Shown here in pieces: positions 18,960 to 27,200 of a stretch of 64,000 nucleotides of DNA. This stretch comes from Undibacterium piscinae. GTDB taxonomy: Bacteria; Pseudomonadota; Gammaproteobacteria; Burkholderiales; Burkholderiaceae_D. Location: NCBI GenBank assembly GCA_003970805.2, contig CP051152.1, positions 1,302,001 through 1,366,000 of the forward strand. Reading direction: 5' to 3'. A model generated the notes under the pieces. The model searched no databases. It was not told the origin of the DNA and worked only from the letters and a program-made list of their open reading frames with translations. Position 1 is the stretch's first letter. The number at the start of each line of letters is the position of its first letter. Position numbers and translations under genes: made by a program.

Positions 18960-20621
18960 CTACAACAATTTCAATTCCAGTGCACGTGCAACGGCTTCAG
19001 TGCGCCTCTGTACATCCAGTTTGGCAAAGATATTCTGGTTGTGCCACTTCACAGTGCTAAGAGACAGAAATAGGCGTTCACTGATTTTTTGGTTGGAATT
19101 TCCATCCTGAATTAGTCGCAATATCTCCAACTCCCGCTGACTAAAGACTTCTGGTGGCAAATGAGACAATGTGGCAACGGTGACTCGTTTTTCGTCAGCC
19201 ATTTGCGTACCAAATGCGGCTAGCAATTGTGAGACGTAAGTCGACATTCCTGTTTTATACTGCAATTTGGTCAGCAGTGTTTTCATGGGCACACCCTCAT
19301 CCAGAAAGAGTCGAATAGATCCTTGTGGCTCGGCTTGAGTCACTACCTCGCTCAACACCTGCACGGCTACATCTACGTCTCCTACGGCTTGGTGAACCAT
19401 AGCCTGTACCACCCTTGCCTTGAGTGCTTCTTGCGCGAGCCCCTGTGCTTCCATTCCACTCCGATGACTTTCGACGACACGCAACGCCTCGAAGCCCTTG
19501 TACTGAGCCAATAACGTTCTGGCCAGGCCTATGGGTAGCTGAAACTGGTTAGAAAAATAAGCCGCCTCCTTGATCTCACCACGACGCAACAAATGCAACA
19601 CATGCAATTCCGCGGCTTCTTGCATACGCCCTGCCAATTGTCCGGTTTTTGCCGTCACATTGGTTCTGGCCAACAGGGTCTCAGACTCAGTGTGTTTATC
19701 TCGCGCCAACATCAGGCGAACAAGCAATACGTCAGCACCTACCTCTGATTCACTTTTCACTCTCGCGACAAGCTCACTACACACTAGAGCATGAGACTCC
19801 GCTTGATCCAGCTCATTCCAATCATAATAAATTTTGGCTAGGCCAAGATGTGCTTCATACCCCAGCGAATGCGTTGGATCGGCAATCATTTGGATGACAT
19901 CTCGGTAGGTCGCAGCCGCTAGGTGAAGTTTGAAATTAGTCGCATGTATGCCAGCCAACGCGGTTGAAGCGACCGCAGAGAACATCAGATTTCCGGAAGA
20001 TCGAACAGCATCTATGACTTGTAAAAATGCCTCACTAGCCTCGACTCGTTTACCTCGAAACATTTGTGCCACACCTAGAGCGCACTGCGCCGCGGTGCGA
20101 GCGGGGCGACTATCTTGATTTAATAACTCAAGCGCGCGGCTCGCATGTGTATAAATGGAATCAGCCTCGTTTCTATACACCGCCAACCAGGCCCAAAGCA
20201 CAGCTATTTGACCATTAATCTCCATCGCTGACATGTCTTGCGGTGCAAGGCGCATGGCCGCTTCAGCGCACAACAACTTTTCCTCTATCTGACGGGGGTG
20301 GCCGCCAAATAACAAGGACCAGGAAAATGCTACCCATAAATAGGGGTAGGTGTTCAGAACGGCATGCGGCTGTAATGACAGCCACTGTATGATAGGCGCG
20401 GTCTCTCCACGAAAGTACAACGGCATGCCATTTCCTTCGATCAGCCGTATTGATCTCGGAATATCCTTTGCCGAGGTCGCTTGATGAAAAGCCTCAACCT
20501 CCAAACCATTGACCTCGTACCACTGGCTGGCACGTAAGTGAAGTGGCTCAACTGGCTCGTTTTGCCCCAGGCGTTGACGCAATAGCTCATGGTGATACCG
20601 ATACCATTGTCTTTCGTGCAC
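18960..20621 (-). CDS. LuxR C-terminal-related (LAL/MalT-type) regulator, lacking ATPase half
   Basis: 553 residues from a GTG start. The body is the MalT-like TPR region (starting WYRYHHELLRQRL, the linker found after the ATPase in LAL proteins), ending in a LuxR HTH (SQRELEILRLI ... STVKWHNQNIFAKLDVQRR) at about 495-550. Whole family members have about 850-900 residues with an N-terminal AAA/NB-ARC ATPase and Walker A; all of that is missing. Just upstream the DNA is a decayed chemoreceptor, so a rearrangement removed the 5' part. No good ribosome site precedes the GTG. Function is doubtful. Confidence 0.7.
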   Translation of the reverse strand: MHERQWYRYHHELLRQRLGQNEPVEPLHLRASQWYEVNGLEVEAFHQATSAKDIPRSIRLIEGNGMPLYFRGETAPIIQWLSLQPHAVLNTYPYLWVAFSWSLLFGGHPRQIEEKLLCAEAAMRLAPQDMSAMEINGQIAVLWAWLAVYRNEADSIYTHASRALELLNQDSRPARTAAQCALGVAQMFRGKRVEASEAFLQVIDAVRSSGNLMFSAVASTALAGIHATNFKLHLAAATYRDVIQMIADPTHSLGYEAHLGLAKIYYDWNELDQAESHALVCSELVARVKSESEVGADVLLVRLMLARDKHTESETLLARTNVTAKTGQLAGRMQEAAELHVLHLLRRGEIKEAAYFSNQFQLPIGLARTLLAQYKGFEALRVVESHRSGMEAQGLAQEALKARVVQAMVHQAVGDVDVAVQVLSEVVTQAEPQGSIRLFLDEGVPMKTLLTKLQYKTGMSTYVSQLLAAFGTQMADEKRVTVATLSHLPPEVFSQRELEILRLIQDGNSNQKISERLFLSLSTVKWHNQNIFAKLDVQRRTEAVARALELKLL

Positions 20622-20639
20622 GCCCTGGTGAGATTGGCA

Positions 20640-22160
20640 GTCTGTTGTTCAGGCTGGCAGTTGCCGCTGCTGCCTTGTGCCGCAAATGCCGTGACCTCAT
20701 CCATTTGCGTGACGGCATTGTTGACTTGTGAAATGGTGTTCGGTGGGAGCCGAGGCAATCTCGCTCATGGTATCGGTAACGCGTTTTAACTGAGTTTAAA
20801 TGATTTCCGTCATGGCGTTGCCGGAGCGCTCTGCCAGCACGGTGCCGCATCCACTTTTTCCACGGATAGCTTTGATCAATGTGGTGATTTCTTTCGCGGC
20901 GGCAGCGCTGCGTTGCGCCAGGTTGCGTACTTCCGATGCCACTACGGCAAAGCCGCGTCCCTGTTCGCCGGCGCGCGCCGCTTCCACTGCAGCGTCAGTG
21001 CCAGATATTGGTCTGAAACGCGATGCCGTCGATAATGCTAATGATGTCGACGATTTTTTTCGAGGACGTGCTGATTTCGCTGATGGTGCTGATGACTTCG
21101 GCGACGATCTTGCCACCGTTTTTGCGCGACGCTGGCGGCGTTGCTGGCCATTTTATGCGCGGTGTTATCGCATTGTCGGTATTGATCGACGGTGGCTGCC
21201 AGTTGCTCCATGCTGGAGGCGGTCTGCTCCAGTGCCGATGCCTGCGATTCGGTACGTCCGGATAAAGTCCATATTGCCATCGGCAATTTCCTGAGTCGCA
21301 ATGCTGATCTCGCCAAAATTTTTGCGCACGTCACACAATGATCGAGTAGAGATTGATATTGAGCTGACGTAATGAGCTCAATAACTGACCGATCTCATTC
21401 TTTTCGACCACTCTCTATCTTTCCTGTCAGATCGCCGCCGGCCAAAGTTCGGCTGATTTTAATGGCCGCCTTGATAGGGGTGACACATGGCGTCATACAG
21501 ATAATGCCAGAACAGGATTGTGACTACTGTGGAACTCAGTGCCAGCGTGCAGAGCCAGGATTGCAACTGATAGCGTATGACGAATTCAGGCAATAGTGCG
21601 GCGAGCGCCAGCAGCAGGGTACTGATAGCGGTAAAGCCCAAATTGAGCTTGACGCGTGTGTCTAAAGACAGATTTTTCAATGCCGCCAGTTTGCTGCCTA
21701 GGCCGCTGCGCAGCACCTGACCTTGATGTATGCGTAACTGATTCGGATTGCCGCTGTTGATCTCTTTGTAAATGGCGGCTGCCTGCTCGATTTGTTCACG
21801 GTCTGGCTTGGTGCGAACTGACATGTAGCCGGTTGGTCTGCCGTTTTTCGATGACAGGTGTGACGTTGGCCAGCACCCCAGTAATAGTCACCGTTTTTGC
21901 GGCGGTTTTTGACCATGCCCGACCATGGCAGGCCACTCTTGATGTCGCCCACATATCGGCGACGCTTCGGCCGGCATATCCGGGTGGCGCAAGATGTTTT
22001 GCGTGCGCCCCAGTAGTTCGTGTTCCTGATATCCGCTCGCTTCAATGAAAACTAGGGGTTGGCAATAATTGATGTTGCCACTGAGGTCCGTGGTGGAGAC
22101 TATTGATTCGCCATCCTTAAAGATGTATTCAATCTGGGTCACGGGTGTGTTGATACGCAT
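20640..22160 (-). pseudogene. Aer-like PAS chemoreceptor, multiply frameshifted
   Basis: The 5' end reads MRINTPVTQIEYIFKDGE and SIVSTTDLSGNI, the start of PAS-containing Aer/Tsr-like receptors, followed by LLGRTQNILRHPDMP. The coding then jumps frames several times: HAMP-region text with TM helices (FTAISTLLLALAALLPEF), the hairpin tip [21 protein letters not shown], then QVNNAVTQMDEVT. At least five frames must be joined to cover it. The 3' end runs into the truncated LAL regulator near 20630. Intact relatives carry FAD on PAS and mediate aerotaxis. Clearly dead. Confidence 0.85.
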
Positions 22161-22265
22161 GCTGGCGCCTTTTCAATTGCTTGCTAATGGAGATGATGCA
22201 GGGGTAATGAGCTAATTTTTAGATGTTAATTAGATATCTAAAATGTAAGCCGGCAGTATTTTATC

Positions 22266-22279
22266 TTGATTTGGATCAA
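22266..22279. promoter_or_regulatory. FNR/ANR-type box upstream of the Aer-like pseudogene
   Basis: TTGAT-TTGG-ATCAA matches the FNR/ANR consensus TTGAT-N4-ATCAA exactly and extends by one base pair each side (CTTGAT...ATCAAG). It lies 106-119 bp upstream of the pseudogene start, facing the minus strand. Oxygen-responsive control of an aerotaxis receptor is biologically coherent. The site outlived its gene. Confidence 0.65.
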
Positions 22280-22606
22280 GCAATAGATTTCTTTGTGGAA
22301 ATATTTTGCGCTGTCAGGTTTTTTCTGAGATGCAACGGAGCGTTACCCGCCTTCACCGACAGATCAAGGGGGGGCCTGTAGGTGGCCTTGGTCAGCGACT
22401 TAAAGCAATACACCTTGAATGCTCCCCAAAGGGACTACCGAGGTACGTTTGAATCAATGCAAAAGCATCCGCAGGAGCAGAGCAAGGCGCTCAGAAGGAT
22501 GGAAGCGTGTGGGAGGAATGAGCGGTTCATAGAGTCTTTCTTAGTAAAATTAAACGGATGGAAAATGGCTGGGAATTTGTCATTCGGTGACGACGGTGTT
22601 CAGTCC
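22280..22606. other. intergenic stretch with no recognised gene
   Basis: Between the FNR-type box and the DUF2306-like relic. The plus-strand frame that crosses it has no family resemblance and is probably noise opposite the relic. Confidence 0.4.
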
Positions 22607-22912
22607 CTAGGCCCAAGCCATGAGGACATAGAAGAAGAAAGGCGACGCGCCAGCAACCGATGTCATCGGCAACATGATGAGTACCTGGGTACCGGCACCC
22701 AGAACCAGCGCATAGGCACGGACTATATGCAAGCGAGGAAAACGCTGACGAAGGGCTGAACCGAGCTGAAATGTCCCTGGCATGCAAAACGAATCACACA
22801 GGGACGTCGGCAGTTTGACCGCACCACCACCCGAATCACCGAAGTTTCCTGGAGAGATTTGATAAATTTGACATGGTGAATGAGAAAAAGCTGTGGTTGG
22901 CTGTGGCGCCAA
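22607..22912 (-). pseudogene. DUF2306-like membrane protein relic
   Basis: The minus-strand text GTFQLGSALRQRFPRLHIVR followed by AYALVLGAGTQVLIMLPM resembles the core of DUF2306 proteins (GxxQF...LRxRxPRLHRWxGRxYV plus a membrane helix). Only about 60 residues are recognisable, and neither the N-terminal nor the C-terminal helices are found in any frame. It lies just downstream of dyad copy B. Confidence 0.45.
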
Positions 22913-22964
22913 ATCAATGTTGAACGCCTAGCAGGGAGTATCACGGCCCGGCCTCATCATGTCA

Positions 22965-22980
22965 CCGCACTAAAGTACGG
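22965..22980. promoter_or_regulatory. dyad operator, copy B
   Basis: CCGCAC-TAAA-GTACGG is one base short of perfect symmetry. Together with flanks on both sides (GTCA before, TTCTTGCAGAA after) it matches copy C at 24882-24912 at all but about two positions. The flank TTCTTGCAGAA is itself a TTCT/AGAA dyad. It sits between a LAL-regulator relic and the DUF2306-like relic. Confidence 0.55.
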
Positions 22981-23004
22981 TTCTTGCAGAACATTCTCGC
23001 CGGC

Positions 23005-23200
23005 TCGGAACAAGTAGAGTTCGTGTGCCCGCAACTTGGCTTCTGTACGCTTTTGCATGTCAACTTTGTCAAAGCTACTCTGGTTATCCAACTTCACCGT
23101 GATGAAGAAAACGAGGAGTTTCTGTCTGATTTCCTAGCTTGAAAGATCCTTGAAAATCAACGTCATGACTTCGATTTGGGTCCGACTCGGGGGACTTGCC
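23005..23200 (-). pseudogene. LuxR-type HTH relic of a second LAL regulator
   Basis: Minus-strand translation gives SPRTQIEVMTLIFKDLS, a stop, EIRQKLLVFFITVKLDNQSS and FDKVDMQKRTEAKLRAHELYLF. This aligns along its length with the HTH end of the LAL regulator at 18960-20621 (SQRELEILRLI ... TVKWHNQNIFAKLDVQRRTE). It carries an internal stop. The MalT-like body is not recognisable upstream (23200-23388). It is immediately followed by dyad copy B, repeating the regulator-dyad-target order seen at TorF. Confidence 0.65.
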
Positions 23201-23388
23201 CAAGGAGCAGAACGCATCTCGTAGCCGACTCTACACAGAGTTGCTTTTCGAGTGTGAGCGCCTCAGACGATCGGCCCTTGAGTGGCGGATCCGCTTCGAA
23301 ATCCTAGCTACGTACAATTCACGGATTCAGTTCAAGATAGATAACCAGTTTCTTTTGCAGCATCGTATGCTTGCACGATTTACCTAAA

Positions 23389-23769
23389 TCATGAGGTCGC
23401 CACGACCGAGCTCGATGCCAACATGACAAGTAGGACTGGCAACCACAACTGGCGTTCGCGCTTGCTCGGAGTAAAAATGTTAGCAAGGCTCCCTATTGCA
23501 CAGTAACCAACCACGACCCAGGCAAGTTGGCGAGCATGCGACTCAAATAGCGGTACGCCATAGTTCGAACGGGTGAAAATAATGATACTGAAGCAACACA
23601 ACAGTAACATTGAAAAACCCGCAATGAGACGGACCTTGGGTGGGAGGCGTCCGCGCCACCTTTCGCCCATTGTGAGTTCACCCCATGGAGCGCCCAGCAC
23701 AAGCGCCAATTGGAATATGGCAACAGCACCAGAGACAAGGCTAAAGAGTAGCGCTGCGTATGGGGTCAT
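23389..23769 (-). CDS. small integral membrane protein, unknown function
   Basis: 126 residues from ATG 23769; a TTG at 23790 would add seven residues. Four hydrophobic segments are visible: LLFSLVSGAVAIFQLALVLG, LIAGFSMLLLCCFSIIIF, LAWVVVGYCAIGSLANIF and LPVLLVMLASSSVVA. The loop APWGELTMGERWRGRLP between the first two is distinctive and recurs in small bacterial membrane proteins without assigned function. It overlaps the 3' end of the hydrolase gene by 29 bp on the same strand, so the two form an operon. Confidence 0.65.
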   Translation of the reverse strand: MTPYAALLFSLVSGAVAIFQLALVLGAPWGELTMGERWRGRLPPKVRLIAGFSMLLLCCFSIIIFTRSNYGVPLFESHARQLAWVVVGYCAIGSLANIFTPSKRERQLWLPVLLVMLASSSVVATS

Positions 23770-24802
23770 TGGAAACAGATACTGCTGCAAGAAATGTCTT
23801 GTCGAAGAAGGCCGTGACTTCGACGGCGAGCTGCTTCAGGAACGCATTACGATCGAAACCCGGCGGGTTCGCCGCCAAGTCGCCGTCCAAGCTAGGGATG
23901 GGCATGCTGGGCGTATCCATGAAGGCGTAGTGCCAGGCATTGGGCACCCGATGCAGGTTAGGCGCGGGAAGATTGCTGGCGACCCACTCGGCATGGAATC
24001 TCGGCACTAGGAAGCGATCGAGTTCTGCCTCGTAAATCATGGTCGCTGGCCGAACCGCAGCGAGCGACTCGGCGGTAAGCAGCACACCCGCCGGGGCGAG
24101 CGCGACGATCGCTCTAACGCGCTCGTCCTTGAGCGAGGGCTTAACCGTAGGCAACGGCGGTGTCGATTCACCGGAGCGGCCCATGCTGCAGAAGATCGGG
24201 TCTTCGGATGCTTCGGTCAGGCAGTGCTTCCTCATCCGCGACAAATTCGGACTGGCTCCCGCCAACGCCAGCACCGTGTAGCCGCCGGCCGAGTGTCCCA
24301 TTGCACCCACGCGAGGGCCCTGGCTGTCGGTCGCAATCCGATCCTTCCACTCGGGATTGATCAAGATCGCGTCAATGACCCGAGAAGCTTGCCGCGGCCG
24401 CTCATCAAAGTAGCGCTCGGCGCCCTTCTCGATCAGCGACCGATCCTGCCAATTGTCGCCTGGATGACGGAGTGCGGCGACCAGATACCCGTTCCGGGCG
24501 AGGGCTTGCGCGAGGGCGCTGTGCCCGGTCTCGCTGCCGGCGTTGCCGTGACTCAGCAGAATCAGAGCTTTGACTTTATCGATGGGTTTGCCGCCGATGG
24601 CGACGTCTAGCGTGAACGGTCCCATGGCGATGACTCGGGGCGTGGCCATCGTCGGGTAGTACAGAGCGACCGTCGTCGTTGGTGCCTCCGGTGTCGTGCC
24701 AGCCACCTGGATCTGCATCCAGCCGGCCTCATAGGCGTGCGCGTGTGTTACGACTAGCAGGGTGGTCAGCGAGGCCAAGATGCGGCGAAGAAGGTGGGTC
24801 AT
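23741..24802 (-). CDS. alpha/beta hydrolase, dienelactone hydrolase/PAF-acetylhydrolase-like, secreted
   Basis: 353 residues with a signal peptide (LLRRILASLTTLLVVTHAHA). Motifs: oxyanion region ILLSHGNAGS near 81-90, nucleophile elbow GHSAGG (Ser171), an Asp in YEAELDRF and a His in NAWHYAF, consistent with a Ser-Asp-His triad. Probably a periplasmic or exported esterase; substrate unknown. GGGAG precedes the ATG by about 6 bases. Dyad copy C lies 84-99 bp upstream, at the same relative place as at TorF. Confidence 0.82.
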   Translation of the reverse strand: MTHLLRRILASLTTLLVVTHAHAYEAGWMQIQVAGTTPEAPTTTVALYYPTMATPRVIAMGPFTLDVAIGGKPIDKVKALILLSHGNAGSETGHSALAQALARNGYLVAALRHPGDNWQDRSLIEKGAERYFDERPRQASRVIDAILINPEWKDRIATDSQGPRVGAMGHSAGGYTVLALAGASPNLSRMRKHCLTEASEDPIFCSMGRSGESTPPLPTVKPSLKDERVRAIVALAPAGVLLTAESLAAVRPATMIYEAELDRFLVPRFHAEWVASNLPAPNLHRVPNAWHYAFMDTPSMPIPSLDGDLAANPPGFDRNAFLKQLAVEVTAFFDKTFLAAVSVSNDPIRSATL

Positions 24803-24885
24803 GTGGTACTCCCAGTCGTTCCGGTGGCGTCAACCCATTGTCGAATGCCTGACAGACACTATAACTTCCGTGCCTCGCCGTGTCA

Positions 24886-24901
24886 CCGTACCAAAGTACG
24901 G
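24886..24901. promoter_or_regulatory. dyad operator, copy C (upstream of hydrolase)
   Basis: CCGTAC-CAAA-GTACGG is a perfect 6-bp inverted repeat with 4-bp spacer. The surrounding 31 bp nearly duplicate copy B, including the TTCTTGCAGAA flank. It is placed 84-99 bp before the hydrolase ATG on the minus strand. Confidence 0.6.
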
Positions 24902-24950
24902 TTCTTGCAGAAACTCGTGACAGGCTCACGACATTCTAGAAAGAGTGACG

Positions 24951-25085
24951 ATGGACAAGAGCGCAGCAAATAAATCAGCGATCGATGAAATCAATGATGC
25001 GATGGAAGTAAAGATACTCATTCGCCAGGTGAAATACCTCAACAACATCGTCGAACAGGACCATCGCGCAGTAAAGGGCGTGTAA
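24951..25085 (+). mobile_element. IS6-family transposase fragment
   Basis: 45 codons reading MDKSAANKSAIDEIN, then QVKYLNNIVEQDHRAVKGV and stop. The KYLNNIVEQDHRAVK block is the conserved C-terminal catalytic Glu region of IS6/IS26-type DDE transposases. N-terminal and final parts are gone and no terminal inverted repeats are visible. It abuts the truncated MarR stub on the other strand, so it likely marks a past insertion or deletion. Confidence 0.75.
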
Positions 25086-25243
25086 CGTGGCCGATAAACT
25101 AGCCCTGCTTCTTCGTAGGCGTCACCGACGGCCCCGTCCAGCAAATCGATCAGGTGGCGCAATTGTGTCCCGAGTGATCTTGTCATACAGTCGACCGACG
25201 TGGAATAGTTTGTTCGTGCCAATTTGTGATTTTTAACAACCAC
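25086..25243 (-). pseudogene. N-terminal stub of a MarR-like regulator
   Basis: Translation contains TRSLGTQLRHLIDLLDGAVG and DAYEEAGLVYRPRYTP, the N-terminal pattern of a MarR-like winged-helix group (GTxLRxLLxLLDGDVxxxYxxxGLxYRPRxxP). The frame then runs into the reverse complement of the IS6 fragment, so only about 40 native residues remain. The true start may be Met20 of the frame (25186). Confidence 0.55.
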
Positions 25244-25293
25244 AGCGTCACAATACTGAGCACAACCAGTGTAACCAACGATGCCTCGATCCC

Positions 25294-25770
25294 TTAAGCA
25301 TCACCACTCAGCCATTCTGGGCGTGATAGTCGACCTTGCAAGAAACCCTTTGCCTGGTGGCCAGAAATTGGCAGAGAAAACACAGCATCGGACATGAAAT
25401 TCCATGCGAAGTGGATGCCGACAGCCAGCCACAAGCGCCGAGTGTCCATGTACGCCGCACAAAACATTAAACAAGCTACCGCTTTGACTTCGATACCCAA
25501 CAAAGAAATGCCCGCGTTAGGCAAATGCGCCAACGCAAATAGTATTGCCGAAATGAACAGTGACGCAATAGTACCTAGTGACTTTTCGACGATCCGAAAA
25601 ATAATTCCCCGGAACAGGATCTCTTCAAAAAACGCGACTAGGAGCATTTCGGAAAATGGCGACAACAGTGTACTCCAGTGACTAACACCGACAATCTGGA
25701 ACGCGCCAGTAGCCATCATCGTACAAAGAGTACTACCAATGCCGAAGGCATCAAGACACGCACGCGCCAA
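25294..25770 (-). pseudogene. CPBP family intramembrane protease, N-terminally truncated
   Basis: 158 residues containing the three CPBP/Abi motifs: FFEEILFRG (motif 1, paired Glu and Arg), FALAHLPN (motif 2 His) and HFAWNF (motif 3 His and Asn). Complete members usually have 220-300 residues with extra N-terminal helices; here a stop interrupts the same frame shortly upstream, where coding-like text continues. The catalytic core is intact but the gene looks broken. It lies beside the MarR stub. Confidence 0.6.
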
Positions 25771-26095
25771 CCGCGAAAGAAATTGGTTTTCACCGCTTCC
25801 TTACGCTTCCCTCATTTTCCCGGAGTGACACGTCAAATCAATAAACGTGAAAGGCAGATCGTTCCAGATCAGGCACAGTGTAGACGTAAATTATCTTTTA
25901 TTTAATCAACGCATGGTTGCGTGGCGCAAATGACCCTTTGAAAAGAACCTCTGATTGGCCGCTACTGGTCGATTGTACGACCGTTACAAAATTGTCTTTA
26001 ATCATCAGCGCCTCAAAGCGGAAGTTCGAGATACTACGAAGCGCACATTCAAAAAGAAAAATAATTTTTTTCAGTAACATAACTGCTACATCCAA
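25771..26095. other. intergenic stretch upstream of the DUF2239 operon
   Basis: The first part carries the decayed 5' end of the CPBP gene. From about 25905 to 26095 I see only short overlapping frames on both strands with no family resemblance. Confidence 0.4.
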
Positions 26096-26142
26096 AATTT
26101 AACCCGGGTAATATTGACACATGAATTTAACCCGGGTATTAT
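26096..26142 (+). promoter_or_regulatory. promoter with paired CCCGGG operators for the DUF2239-GIY-YIG-marR operon
   Basis: The 15-mer AATTTAACCCGGGTA occurs twice in direct orientation, at 26096-26110 and 26124-26138, each centred on the palindrome ACCCGGGT. Between and over them lies a near-consensus sigma70 promoter: TTGACA (26114-26119), a 17-bp spacer and TATTAT (26137-26142). One operator therefore sits between -35 and -10 and the other just upstream of -35, a repression layout. The MarR protein encoded third in the operon is the obvious candidate (inference). Confidence 0.75.
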
Positions 26143-26172
26143 TTACTTATCCGATTCAACCTCGATGTTGCC

Positions 26173-26811
26173 ATGATTCATATCACTACTCATTCCTATA
26201 CCAGCTTCAACGGTCGCAAGCGAATCGCATCTGGCCGCTTGACGGTCAATGCATTGGCTGTAAAACACGCTCTAGCTTCCGACGTACCCAATCCGCTGCT
26301 GACCTTTTGCGACCAGACTGGTCAAGTCGTTGATCTCGATCTTCGAGGAAGCGATGCCGAGATGTTGGCACGCCTGCCTCCAGAAGATGGTCTGCATGAA
26401 ACAAACCAATCGGCACTGATCGAGTCCGAAGAATCTGGTGCGCCACGTGGTCGTGGCCGGCCGAAGCTTGGGGTGGTCGCACGAGAAGTCACGTTACTGC
26501 CGCGCCACTGGGATTGGCTAGCTGAACAACCAGGCGGTGCATCAGTAACTTTGCGCAAACTAGTTGATGAGGCACGCCGTACTAACGTGGACCGAGCCCG
26601 GCAACGTCGGGCGAATGAATCTGCTTACCACTTTATGTCCGCCATGGCTGGTGATATGGCTGGCTTTGAAGAGGCCTCGCGTGCGCTGTTCGCCAATGAC
26701 GCAGCAAAGTTCCGCCAACTGACCGAAGCTTGGCCGGCCGACGTTCGCGATTACGTCAGGTACCTGGCTTATGAATTACCGCTGACAGAAGTGCTGTCGC
26801 AGGCACCATGA
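26173..26811 (+). CDS. DUF2239 family protein
   Basis: 212 residues. TSFNGRKRIASGRL, then VKHAL, CDQTGQVVDLDLRGSDAEML, a low-complexity linker PRGRGRPKLGVVAREVTLLP and LPRHWDWLAEQPGGASVTLR fit DUF2239. The linker plus HWDWL block resembles a DNA-binding AT-hook-like and ribbon-helix pattern, but no function is established for the family. It is first in an operon: its TGA overlaps the next ATG. The ribosome site before 26173 is weak. Confidence 0.8.
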   Translation: MIHITTHSYTSFNGRKRIASGRLTVNALAVKHALASDVPNPLLTFCDQTGQVVDLDLRGSDAEMLARLPPEDGLHETNQSALIESEESGAPRGRGRPKLGVVAREVTLLPRHWDWLAEQPGGASVTLRKLVDEARRTNVDRARQRRANESAYHFMSAMAGDMAGFEEASRALFANDAAKFRQLTEAWPADVRDYVRYLAYELPLTEVLSQAP

Positions 26812-27200
26812 CTCAGTTAAAAAAAGGATGGATGATGACAAACAACAAAACACTTAAACGAGAGTATCTGGAAACAAAAAACCGAGCGGGCGTCTATGCG
26901 ATCCGTAACCAGATCACGGGTCGGGCCTTGGTGGCGGGAAGTACGAACGTCCAGAGCGCACTCAACCGACATCAATTTGAACTGCGGTGTGGCCACCACC
27001 GCAATGCGATGCTGGCGCGCGACTGGCGCGAGCACGGAGAGAGCAACTTTCAATTCGAAATACTCGACTTGGTCAAACCCAGCGAAGATCCAGCGTTCAA
27101 TGTTGCACAAGAATTGGAAATGCTAGTTAGCCTGTGGCGTCAAGAAATTCCTTGTCAAGACGAACTCGGTTACGACGAAACCAGGAGGGATGCGCGATGA
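26808..27200 (+). CDS. GIY-YIG nuclease family protein
   Basis: 130 residues, essentially one small domain. RAGVYAIRNQITGRALVAGS carries the GVY/-AG positions of the GIY-YIG fold, followed by the Arg/His helix RHQFELRCGHHRNAMLARDW and a later Glu (AQELEML) that fits the metal-binding residue. The second motif is degenerate (ALVAGS instead of YIG), so nuclease activity is not certain. An ATG at 26832 with AAGGA upstream is a better initiation site than the overlapping 26808 ATG; both are possible. It is translationally coupled to the MarR gene downstream. Confidence 0.78.
   Translation: MTQLKKGWMMTNNKTLKREYLETKNRAGVYAIRNQITGRALVAGSTNVQSALNRHQFELRCGHHRNAMLARDWREHGESNFQFEILDLVKPSEDPAFNVAQELEMLVSLWRQEIPCQDELGYDETRRDAR

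Noticed and set aside
22382..22759. 125-codon plus-strand frame upstream of the Aer-like pseudogene
   Set aside because: It lies opposite the DUF2306-like relic and shows no family pattern.
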